From Actinomycetospora succinea (GTDB taxonomy: Bacteria; Actinomycetota; Actinomycetes; Mycobacteriales; Pseudonocardiaceae), in NCBI RefSeq assembly GCF_004363095.1, contig NZ_SNYO01000006.1, positions 124,001-188,000 on the forward strand: a stretch of 64,000 bases of DNA, written 5' to 3'. How positions within the stretch are numbered: position 1 is the stretch's first letter; each line of letters opens with the position of its first letter. Made by a program: the position numbers and the translations under genes. Under the pieces are notes generated by a model. The model saw only the letters and a list, made by a program, of their open reading frames with translations, was not told where the DNA came from and made no database searches. Below are positions 41,647 to 48,755 of the stretch, one piece after another.

Positions 41647-42777
41647 ATGCCCGTCGAGTTCCTCGGCATCGCCGCCACCAACGACGGATCCGAGATCCAC
41701 CCGCGCTCGGGTCCCGCCTTCGACCCCGACTACACGCTGCGCCTCGCCCGCGCCCACCGCGACAACGGCTGGGACCGCGTGCTCACCGCGTACTCCTCGG
41801 GCAGCCCCGACCCCGCGCAGGCCGCGACGTACATCCTCGACCACGTGGACGACCTGCAGGTGCTCGTCGCCCACCGCCCGAACCTGTCGATCCCGACGTT
41901 CGCGGCGAAGACCTTCGCGACGATGGACCTCATCGGCTCCGGGCGCGTCACCGTCCACGTCATCACCGGCGGCAACCAGCACGAGCAGGCCCGCGAGGGC
42001 GACCGGCTGAGCAAGGACGCGCGCTACGGGCGCACCCGCGAGTACATGCAGATCCTCAAGCGGGCCTGGACCGAGACCGCGCCCTGGGACCACGCCGGCG
42101 AGCACTACGCCTTCGAGGACTTCGCCCTCGACGTGCGGGCCGCCCAGCAGCCCCGCATCCGGCTCTCGTTCGGCGGGTCGTCGGACGCCGCCTACGCGGT
42201 CGGCGGGGCCGAGGCCGACATCTACGCGCTGTGGGGCGAGCCGCTCGCCGACACCGCGCAGCAGATCGCCACCGTGCACGCGGCCGCCCGGGCCGCGGGG
42301 CGCAGCGACGTGCCGCGCATCCAGGTCGCGTTCCGCCCGATCCTCGGCGCCACCGAGGAGGCGGCGTGGGAGAAGGCGTACGCCACCGTCGCGCGCATCG
42401 AGGAGCGCACGCAGGGCGGCACGCAGCCGCTGACCAACCGCCACCGGCTGCAGGACCCGGAGAACGCCGGCTCGCAGCGGCTGCTCGCGGTCGCCGCGCG
42501 CGGCGAGCGCTTCGACCGGGCGCTCTGGACGCCCACGGCGCAGGCCACCGGCGGCGGGGGCAACTCGAACGCCCTGGTCGGCACCCCGGAGACCGTCGCC
42601 GCGGCCCTGCTCGACTACTGGGACATCGGCGTCGACATCCTCTCCGCGCGCGGCTACGACCTGCTCGCCGACGCCGAGGAGTTCGGCCGCGAGGTCATCC
42701 CGCTGGTGCGCGCAGGCGTCGCGCAGCGCGAGGCCGAGGGCCGCCCGCGCGGGATCCACACCCTCTCCGCGGCGTAG
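41647..42777 (+). CDS. FMNH2-dependent alkanesulfonate monooxygenase-like
   Basis: 376 residues of the LLM fold, closest to SsuD-type enzymes: PVEFLGIAATNDGSEIHPRSGPAFDPDYTLRLARAHRDNGWDRVLTAY, LVAHRPNLSIPTFAAKTFATMDLIGSGRVTVHVITGGNQHEQAREGDRLSKDARYGR, and RIRLSFGGSSDAAYAVGGAEADIYALWGEP. It would release sulfite from an organosulfonate with reduced FMN. It is headed by leader g and followed by an oxidoreductase gene 28 bases away that may share the transcript. Confidence 0.9.
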   Translation: MPVEFLGIAATNDGSEIHPRSGPAFDPDYTLRLARAHRDNGWDRVLTAYSSGSPDPAQAATYILDHVDDLQVLVAHRPNLSIPTFAAKTFATMDLIGSGRVTVHVITGGNQHEQAREGDRLSKDARYGRTREYMQILKRAWTETAPWDHAGEHYAFEDFALDVRAAQQPRIRLSFGGSSDAAYAVGGAEADIYALWGEPLADTAQQIATVHAAARAAGRSDVPRIQVAFRPILGATEEAAWEKAYATVARIEERTQGGTQPLTNRHRLQDPENAGSQRLLAVAARGERFDRALWTPTAQATGGGGNSNALVGTPETVAAALLDYWDIGVDILSARGYDLLADAEEFGREVIPLVRAGVAQREAEGRPRGIHTLSAA

Positions 42778-42805
42778 CGACGGCGGCCTCACGCGCGGCA
42801 GGATC

Positions 42806-43816
42806 ATGCCCGTGGCGAGGATGCGTGCCGTCGTGCTCAGCGGGCCCGGGGACCTGAAGGCCCTGCAGATCAAGGAACTGCTCGTCCCCGAGCCGGAGCC
42901 GGGGCATGTGCTCATCGCGGTGAAGGCGTTCGGGCTCAACCGCTCGGAGCTGCACACCCGCCTCGGGCTGGCGGACGGCGTGACGTTCCCGCGGGTGCCC
43001 GGGATCGAGGCCACCGGGGTCGTCGCCGTCTGCCCCGGCGGCGAGTTCGCCCCGGGCCAGCAGGTGGTCACGATGATGGGCGGGATGGGCCGCACCTTCG
43101 ACGGCGGGTACGCGGAGTACACCTGCGTGCCCGCCGCGCAGGTCATCCCGTTCACCAGCGACCTCGACTGGCCGACGCTCGGCGCCGTCCCCGAGATGCT
43201 CCAGACCGCGTACGGCGCGCTCACCGACGGGCTCGACGTGCAGGCAGGACAGACGCTGCTGATCAGGGGCGGAACGTCGTCGGTGGGCCTCGCGGCCGCC
43301 GTGCTCGCGAAGGCCCGCGGGCTGACGGTCGTGGCGACGACCCGCACCGGGGCGAAGATCGCGCGGCTGCGGGCGGTCGGCGTCGACCACGTGCTCATCG
43401 ACGACGGCGAGGTCGCCCGCCAGGTGCACGACACGCTCGGCGACGGGGTCGACGCGGCCCTCGAGCTCGTCGGCACCCCGACCCTGCCCGACACCCTGCG
43501 CGCCACCCGACGCCACGGCGTCGTGTGCTTCGCCGGGATGCTGTCCAACGAGTGGACGGTGCCGGACTTCTACCCCATCGACTACCTGCCCCGCGGCGTC
43601 CGGCTCACCGCGTACGGCGGCGACGCCACCGACCTCCCCGCCGACGTGCTGCAGGGGTTCCTCGACGACGTCGCCGCCGGCCGCGCGAGCGTCCCGCTGG
43701 GCCAGGTCTTCCCCATCGAGCGCATCCGGGACGCACACTCGATCATGGAGGCCGACCGGGCGACGGGGAAGATCGTCGTCCTCCCCCGCCCCCTGCGGTG
43801 GCGCCCGCGCCGCTGA
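42806..43816 (+). CDS. Zinc-binding-type alcohol dehydrogenase / quinone oxidoreductase (MDR)
   Basis: 336 residues. MDR fold with LNRSELHTRLGLADGVTFPRVPGIEATGVV and the NADPH motif GTSSVGLAAAVLAKARGLTVVATTRT. The catalytic-zinc Cys-His pattern of true alcohol dehydrogenases is missing, so it belongs with quinone oxidoreductase-like members. Start may be the ATG at 42806 or 42821. Its stop lies 6 bases from the end of the converging DszC-like gene. Confidence 0.87.
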   Translation: MPVARMRAVVLSGPGDLKALQIKELLVPEPEPGHVLIAVKAFGLNRSELHTRLGLADGVTFPRVPGIEATGVVAVCPGGEFAPGQQVVTMMGGMGRTFDGGYAEYTCVPAAQVIPFTSDLDWPTLGAVPEMLQTAYGALTDGLDVQAGQTLLIRGGTSSVGLAAAVLAKARGLTVVATTRTGAKIARLRAVGVDHVLIDDGEVARQVHDTLGDGVDAALELVGTPTLPDTLRATRRHGVVCFAGMLSNEWTVPDFYPIDYLPRGVRLTAYGGDATDLPADVLQGFLDDVAAGRASVPLGQVFPIERIRDAHSIMEADRATGKIVVLPRPLRWRPRR

Positions 43817-43822
43817 TCCGGC

Positions 43823-45049
43823 TCAGCTGTACCAGGTCGGCGTCGGCAGCTCGTCGACGAGCACGTGGCGCCCGACCTCGCGGCGCTTGTAGGCCACCGG
43901 GTCGTGCAGCGTGTGCGTCCGCACGTTGCGCCAGAACCGGTCGAACGCGAGCGTCGACGTCGTCGCCCGCGCCCCGAGCACCTCGAACACGCGGCTCGTG
44001 ACCTCCAGCGCGACGTCCGTCGCCCGCGCCTTCACCGCCGCGACGCGGACCTCGTGCTCCCCGCGGGCCCGCTCGGTGAGCGCGTCCGGGTCGCGGTGGA
44101 TCGGCAGGGCCTCGGCGGCCACCGCGTCGGCGAGAGCCTCGACGGCCCAGAGCTTGGCGGTCAGGTCCCCGTAGGTGTCGATCACGTACGGCTCGTCGAC
44201 CGCCCGCTCCAGGCCGCTGTGCAGCCACGCCCGCGTGCTCCCCCGCGTGTACTGCGCCGCCTCCTCGAGCGCCCCGCGGGCGATCCCGAGGTAGAAGGCG
44301 ACGAACACGAGCTGGATCACCGGCACGTTCATCGTGTTGTAGGTCCGCGGCGTGAACACCTTGTCGCGGAACCCGGCGGCGGCCTCCCACGGCACCCGCA
44401 CGCCGTCGAGGGTGACGCTGCCCGACTCGGTGAGCCGTTGGCCGACGTTGTCCCAGTCGTCGTGGAAGGTGATCGCGGGCTGGTCGGACGGCACGATCGC
44501 GAAGACGTGCGTGTCGGTGTCCTCGACGACCCCCTCGAGCACGGTCACGTCCGACACCTTGCTGCCGGTCGAGAACGACTTGCGCCCGGTGTAGACGATC
44601 TCGTCGCCCTCGTCGCGGATGACGACGTCGGCGTCGCGCGGGTTCACCGCGCCGCCGAAGAACCACCGCTGCCGGGTGGCCTCGGCCTCCACCTGCGCGA
44701 TCTGCTCGGGCGTGCCCACCAGCCGCGCCGCCCAGAACCAGAGCAGGTGGTAGCCGAGGAGCTGGCCGATCGAGCCGTCGCCGGCGGCCACCTCCCGGAT
44801 GACGCGGTAGGCGGTCGGCCACTCCTGCCCGCCGCCGCCGTGCTCGACGGGGCCGAGCAGGGTGACGAGCCCGGCGTCCTTGAGCAGGGCGACCTCGGCG
44901 TACGGGGTCGCACCGGCCGCGTCGCGCGCGGCGGCGTCGGCGGCGAGCAGCCCGCGCACGAGGCGGGCCCGCTCGAGCCACTCCTCCTCGGTGCGCGGGG
45001 TGGGCAGGGTGGTGAAGTCGGTGGTGGGGCGGGACAGCGTGTTGGTCAC
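43823..45049 (-). CDS. DszC/SfnB-type acyl-CoA dehydrogenase-fold monooxygenase
   Basis: 408 residues, paralogue of the protein at 26258. It has LVTLLGPVEHGGGGQEWPTAYRVIREVAAGDGSIGQLLGYH and the C-terminal block FWRNVRTHTLHDPVAYKRREVGRHVL of the DszC/SfnB group. GTG at 45049 with AGGAGA upstream; it overlaps the stop of leader h as GTGA. An in-frame GTG at 45109 exists but lies inside leader h. Direct overlap with a Cys-containing leader gives tight translational coupling. Likely substrate: a sulfur compound; which one is unknown. Confidence 0.86.
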   Translation of the reverse strand: MTNTLSRPTTDFTTLPTPRTEEEWLERARLVRGLLAADAAARDAAGATPYAEVALLKDAGLVTLLGPVEHGGGGQEWPTAYRVIREVAAGDGSIGQLLGYHLLWFWAARLVGTPEQIAQVEAEATRQRWFFGGAVNPRDADVVIRDEGDEIVYTGRKSFSTGSKVSDVTVLEGVVEDTDTHVFAIVPSDQPAITFHDDWDNVGQRLTESGSVTLDGVRVPWEAAAGFRDKVFTPRTYNTMNVPVIQLVFVAFYLGIARGALEEAAQYTRGSTRAWLHSGLERAVDEPYVIDTYGDLTAKLWAVEALADAVAAEALPIHRDPDALTERARGEHEVRVAAVKARATDVALEVTSRVFEVLGARATTSTLAFDRFWRNVRTHTLHDPVAYKRREVGRHVLVDELPTPTWYS

Positions 45050-45168
45050 GGTTCTCCTCGGTCGCGAAGGGGTCGGGTCGGCGAGGAGGTCCGACAGCCC
45101 TGCGAGCACACCCGCGCGTGGTCGATGTGCCGGCGCCGCACCAGCGGCACCGGCGGGAGCGCCCGCAT
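45046..45168 (-). CDS. Leader peptide h (RRRHIDHARVCSQGCR), coupled to the downstream gene
   Basis: A 40-residue frame from ATG 45168, with VPLVRRRHIDHARVCSQGCR and a longer tail than the other leaders. Two Cys codons lie four apart. Its TGA overlaps the monooxygenase GTG as GTGA, and its ATG overlaps the stop of the small gene before it (TGATG). So ribosomes would pass from the small gene through the leader into the enzyme gene. Confidence 0.72.
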   Translation of the reverse strand: MRALPPVPLVRRRHIDHARVCSQGCRTSSPTRPLRDRGEP

Positions 45169-45383
45169 CAGCGCCGCCGGGGCAGCGGGTGGCGGCGCAG
45201 GTCGTCGCGCAGGCGCGCGAGCGTCGTGGCGACCTCGGCGGCGATGCGCTCGGCGTCGCGGTCCCAGTTGTCGGTGCCGGCGTGGTCGCTGGTCACCTCA
45301 CGACGGACGAGGGCGTCCAGGTCGGTGAGGAGCTCGGCGACGGCGGCGCCGCGGGGGCTGAATCGGGGGATGACAGTGGCCAT
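45168..45383 (-). CDS. Hypothetical 71-residue protein
   Basis: ATG at 45383 with GGAGGAAT upstream. The sequence TVIPRFSPRGAAVAELLTDLDALVRREV, then RDAERIAAEVATTLARLRDDLRRHPLP, is helical and charged, with no Cys, no membrane span and no family I recognise. It lies between leader i and leader h, so it is the first protein of this sulfur unit. Confidence 0.65.
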   Translation of the reverse strand: MATVIPRFSPRGAAVAELLTDLDALVRREVTSDHAGTDNWDRDAERIAAEVATTLARLRDDLRRHPLPRRR

Positions 45384-45574
45384 GCGGGATTCCTCCGGTG
45401 GATCTCGCCCGGGACGGTGCCCGCGGTCGGCGAGGAGAAGTGGATCAGGGCGAGCAGCGGCGCCCGGCGACAGAAGTCGTCGAGGAGGGCTGCCACGCGC
45501 TGCGCGAGGGACATGTCGGCTCCGACGGCGTGAGGACTCCACGCCCGGGACGGTCCCCGGACGTGCTCAGCGGG
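45384..45574 (-). other. 191-base stretch between leader i and the 71-residue gene
   Basis: No convincing gene. A frame from ATG 45514 stays open into the next gene in another frame, but has no ribosome-binding site and no recognisable similarity. The stretch is long for a leader-to-gene gap and may fold as the regulatory part of leader i. Confidence 0.4.
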
Positions 45575-45640
45575 TCAGGAGCAACAGATCGCGGCGGAGG
45601 TCCGGCAGAGATCGACATGACGGCGCCACGCGTGCCACAC
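45575..45640 (-). CDS. Leader peptide i (WRRHVDLCR...ICCS)
   Basis: 21 residues: VWHAWRRHVDLCRTSAAICC then S, with three Cys codons, two of them adjacent just before the stop. This is the leader richest in Cys codons in the window. It heads the minus-strand unit of the 71-residue gene, leader h and the DszC-like gene. It is divergent from the enoyl-CoA hydratase gene. Confidence 0.75.
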   Translation of the reverse strand: MWHAWRRHVDLCRTSAAICCS

Positions 45641-45738
45641 GGTGGTCGGCGCCTCGATCACGAGGCGAACGCTACGCACCGGGGGTCCCCGGGCGCCACC
45701 ACCGAGCGAGCGATCCCGCCCGTGTCACAGTGGCGCCC

Positions 45739-46521
45739 ATGGAGCCGAACCCCGACGAGCTGGTGCACCTCGACGTCGCCGGCGGCACCGCGACGATCAC
45801 GCTCGACTCGCCGCGCAACCGCAACGCCCTGTCCGCCCAGCTGCGCCGGGAGCTCTCCGCGCACCTCGACGCCGCCGTCGAGGACGAGGCCGTCCGGGTC
45901 ATCGTCCTGACGCACACCGGCCCGGTGTTCTGCTCGGGCATGGACCTGCGCGAGTCGCGCGGCGCCGGGTCGTCCGACCAGGGCGTCAACGAGTTCCCCG
46001 CGATCCTCACCGCGCTCTGGTACTCCGACAAGCCGGTCGTCGCGCGCCTGGCCGGGCCCGCGCGGGCGGGCGGGGTCGGCCTCGTCTCCGCCTGCGACAT
46101 CGCCGTCGCGGCGAAGGAGGCGACGTTCGCGTTCAGCGAGGTCCGCATCGGCGTCGTCCCCGCCGTGATCTCCGCGACCGTGCTCCCCCGGCTCCTCCCC
46201 CGCGCCGCGCACGAGCTGATGCTCACCGGCGAGACCTTCGACGCCGACCGCGCCGCCGCCGTCGGCCTCGTCAACAGCGCGGTCGACGCCGACGGGCTCG
46301 ACGCCGAGGTCACCCGGTACACCGACATGCTCGCCCGCGGCGGCCCGCGCGCCCTCGCCGCCACCAAGGCGATGCTGCGCCGCGACCGCGGCGAGCAGCT
46401 CGCGCAGGACCTCGAGGCGATGCTCGCCCTGTCCTCGGAGTTCTTCGCCTCCGACGAGGGCCAGGAGGGCATGGCGGCGTTCGCCGAGAAGCGCGCGCCG
46501 TCCTGGGTGCCGGAGGGCTGA
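45739..46521 (+). CDS. Enoyl-CoA hydratase/isomerase family protein
   Basis: 260 residues of the crotonase fold. The oxyanion-hole segments are GPVFCSGMDLRESR and ARAGGVGLVSACDIAVAAKEATFAFSEVRIGVVPAVIS. In the second half the Glu of classical hydratases is replaced in VRIGVVPAVIS, so the exact reaction is unclear. It acts on an acyl-CoA, probably in fatty or branched-chain acid breakdown. It has no recognisable ribosome-binding site close to the ATG. Confidence 0.87.
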   Translation: MEPNPDELVHLDVAGGTATITLDSPRNRNALSAQLRRELSAHLDAAVEDEAVRVIVLTHTGPVFCSGMDLRESRGAGSSDQGVNEFPAILTALWYSDKPVVARLAGPARAGGVGLVSACDIAVAAKEATFAFSEVRIGVVPAVISATVLPRLLPRAAHELMLTGETFDADRAAAVGLVNSAVDADGLDAEVTRYTDMLARGGPRALAATKAMLRRDRGEQLAQDLEAMLALSSEFFASDEGQEGMAAFAEKRAPSWVPEG

Positions 46522-46527
46522 CCCGGC

Positions 46528-46611
46528 TCAGGCCAGGTTGACCACGATCACGAGGACGAGCAGGGCGACCAGGGTCGCGGTGACCCAGAGCCGGGCGACG
46601 CGGCGGTCCAT
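46528..46611 (-). CDS. Possible 27-residue single-span membrane peptide
   Basis: MDRRVARLW, then one hydrophobic span (VTATLVALLVLVIVVNLA) up to the stop. Short but with clear membrane-peptide composition, 5 bases after the stop of the next membrane protein, with which it may be cotranslated. No family known to me. Confidence 0.45.
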   Translation of the reverse strand: MDRRVARLWVTATLVALLVLVIVVNLA

Positions 46612-46616
46612 CGTGC

Positions 46617-46847
46617 TCAGGACTCCGGGGCCGTCGACGCCCGCTCCTGCTCCCGGCGCGCCGCCCGCCGTTCCGAGGCCTCGAGGCGGGCGGCCACGGA
46701 GCGCTCCACGACGGTGTCGATGATCGCCGCCGCGCCCCAGCACACCGGGCCGACGACGGCCACGACCAGCACGACCTGGACGGCGAAGTCGAGCTGGGTC
46801 AGCCACAGCTCGACGCCGTCCCACCAGGTCGCGACGGCACGCAGCAC
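46617..46847 (-). CDS. Small membrane protein (76 aa)
   Basis: One membrane span (DFAVQVVLVVAVVGPVCWGAAAIIDTVV) followed by a charged helical tail (ERSVAARLEASERRAARREQERA) that could form a coiled coil. N-terminus has a Trp-rich amphipathic start (MLRAVATWWDGVELWLTQL). No known family. Confidence 0.55.
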   Translation of the reverse strand: MLRAVATWWDGVELWLTQLDFAVQVVLVVAVVGPVCWGAAAIIDTVVERSVAARLEASERRAARREQERASTAPES

Positions 46848-46881
46848 GTGCTCGACGGTACGCCGCCGGCGCCCGCCGTCC

Positions 46882-47625
46882 TCACCGGGCCAGGAAGTCC
46901 TCCACCAGCGGGGCGACGAGCCCGACCCGGCTGATGACCTTGGTGTGCTTGGTCCGGGGCAGGACGGCGAGCCCGGCGTCCGGGATCGCCTCCTGCATCG
47001 CGACGGCGTGGTCGACCCGCACGAAGTCGTGGTCGCCGATCATCAGCAGCGTCGGGGCGGTGATCGTCGCGAGCTGCTCGGGCGTCCAGTTCTGCTCGGC
47101 GCCGACGATGGGCTGCAGCTTCGCGTTGACCGCCTCGAAGGTGCTGATCCCGTACCGCTCGTACTCGCCGACCATGGCGGTGAAGTCGTGCTCGCTCGGC
47201 ATGCGGGTCGACGTCGCCCACTGCTCGGGGTCGTGGATCTCCGCGTGGTAGCCGTCGGCGCGGGTGTTCACCGCGGCGAGCACGAGACGGTCGACACGGT
47301 CGGGGTGGCGCAGGGCCGTCTCGAGGGCGACGTACCCGCCCCAGCTGAAGCCGAGGACGTCGGCACGCGCCAGCCCGAGGTGGTCGAGCACCCCGACGAC
47401 GTCGCCGGCCTGGTTGGCGAGGGTGACCTCGCGGTCCGCGGGGTCGGCGGTGCGCCCGTGGCCCTGGAGCTCGATCGGGATCACGCGCCGGTGCGGGGTG
47501 AGCAGGGGCATCAGCGCGCCGAAGCTCAGGTCGAGGGTCTGCATGCCGCCGTGCAGGAGCACCAGGGGCGCGCCGGCGCCGTGGTCCTCGAAGTAGACGT
47601 CGATGCCGGGCAGGGAGGCGTACAT
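46882..47625 (-). CDS. Alpha/beta hydrolase
   Basis: 247 residues. HGG oxyanion site in LVLLHGGMQTLDLSFGAL, nucleophile elbow GFSWGGYVAL, acid in MIGDHDFVR and His in RTKHTKVISR. ATG has GGAGG 8 bases upstream. Similar to pimeloyl-ester or 3-oxoadipate enol-lactone hydrolases, but the substrate is open. Confidence 0.87.
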   Translation of the reverse strand: MYASLPGIDVYFEDHGAGAPLVLLHGGMQTLDLSFGALMPLLTPHRRVIPIELQGHGRTADPADREVTLANQAGDVVGVLDHLGLARADVLGFSWGGYVALETALRHPDRVDRLVLAAVNTRADGYHAEIHDPEQWATSTRMPSEHDFTAMVGEYERYGISTFEAVNAKLQPIVGAEQNWTPEQLATITAPTLLMIGDHDFVRVDHAVAMQEAIPDAGLAVLPRTKHTKVISRVGLVAPLVEDFLAR

Positions 47626-47729
47626 GAGGGGATCCTCCGGTCGGGGGTCGGGGCCGTCACCGGTGGAACCGCGCGATGACCCCGAACTCATCGGGCATGC
47701 GGCAAGTCGTCCCGGATAGGTTGCGGGGC

Positions 47730-48695
47730 ATGTTCGCGGTCTACGCCTCCGAGCCCAACGCCGACGACCCCCTCGCCTCCCTGGTGGTGGGCGAGCGACC
47801 CGACCCCGAGGTGCCCGAGGGCTGGGTGCGGGTGAAGGTCGAGGCGGCGAGCCTCAACATGCACGACCTGTGGACGCTGCGCGGCGTCGGCATCAAGGAA
47901 GACCAGTTCCCGATGATCCTGGGCTGCGACGGGGCGGGCACGCTCGACGACGGCACGCCCGTCGTCCTGCACTCGCTCATGGGCGACCCGGACTGGAAGG
48001 ACGACGAGACCCTCGACCCGAAGCGCAAGATGCTCACCGAGTGGGCGCAGGGCAGCTTCGCCGACTACGTGGTCGTCCCGCAGCGCAACGCCCTGCCCCG
48101 TCCCGAGGGCATGTCCGCCACGGCCGGCGCCGTCATGGGCACCGCGTGGCTCACCGCCTACCGGATGCTGTTCACCAAGTCGGGCCTGCGCGGCGGCCAG
48201 ACGATGCTCGTGCAGGGCGCGTCCGGCGGGGTGTCGACGGCGCTGATCCAGCTCGGGCGCGCGGCCGGCATGCAGGTGTGGGTGACCGGGCGCACCGACG
48301 AGAAGCGCGAGCTGGCCCTGCGCCTCGGCGCCCACCAGGTGTTCGAGTCGAACGGGAAGCTGCCCGGCAAGGTCCAGGCCGTCTTCGAGACCGTCGGCGA
48401 GGCGACCTGGAAGCACTCGGTCCGCGCGCTGGTGCCCGGCGGCACGATCGTCTGCTCGGGCGCGACGTCGGGCAACCAGCCGCCCGCCGAGCTCGCCCAG
48501 ATCTTCTTCCTGCAGAAGAACCTGGTCGGGTCGACGATGGGCACGCTCGCCGAGCTGCGCGACCTGCTCGACTTCGTCGCCGCCACGGGCATCGCCCCGG
48601 AGATCGGCCAGGAGCTGCCGATGACCGACGCGAAGGACGGGTTCCGGTCGATGCTCGACGGCGTCACGGCCGGCAAGATCGTCTTCACCCGCTAG
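47730..48695 (+). CDS. Zinc-type alcohol dehydrogenase-like protein (MDR)
   Basis: 321 residues, MDR fold: EAASLNMHDLWTLRGVGIKEDQFPMILGCDGAGTLDDGTPVVLHSLMGDPDWKDDETLDPKRKMLTEWAQGSFADYVVVPQRN, with NADPH site QGASGGVSTALIQLGRAAGMQVWVTGRT. TAGGTT lies exactly 7 bases before the ATG, so the mRNA is probably leaderless. Substrate unknown. Confidence 0.88.
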   Translation: MFAVYASEPNADDPLASLVVGERPDPEVPEGWVRVKVEAASLNMHDLWTLRGVGIKEDQFPMILGCDGAGTLDDGTPVVLHSLMGDPDWKDDETLDPKRKMLTEWAQGSFADYVVVPQRNALPRPEGMSATAGAVMGTAWLTAYRMLFTKSGLRGGQTMLVQGASGGVSTALIQLGRAAGMQVWVTGRTDEKRELALRLGAHQVFESNGKLPGKVQAVFETVGEATWKHSVRALVPGGTIVCSGATSGNQPPAELAQIFFLQKNLVGSTMGTLAELRDLLDFVAATGIAPEIGQELPMTDAKDGFRSMLDGVTAGKIVFTR

Positions 48696-48704
48696 GTGCC
48701 TTCG

Positions 48705-48752
48705 GCAGGTGAGCAGTTTGGACGGCTATAGCCGTCCGAACTGCTCACCTGC
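48705..48752. terminator. 48-base GTGAG-type palindrome, bidirectional terminator
   Basis: Twenty-four-base arms starting GCAGGTGAGCAGTTTGGACG with a single T/C difference between them, meeting at CTATAG without a loop. It stands between the converging MDR (plus) and hydrolase (minus) genes. Its core ACGGCTATAGCCGT is the same as in the palindrome at 32889. Confidence 0.75.
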
Positions 48753-48755
48753 GCG

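Noticed and set aside
45050..45109. A longer start for the DszC-like gene at 45109
   Set aside because: The extra codons lie on top of leader h, and the GTG at 45049 has AGGAGA upstream and overlaps the leader stop in the expected way.
45293..45514. A 73-residue frame between leader i and the 71-residue gene
   Set aside because: It has no ribosome-binding site or similarity and runs across the real gene in another frame.
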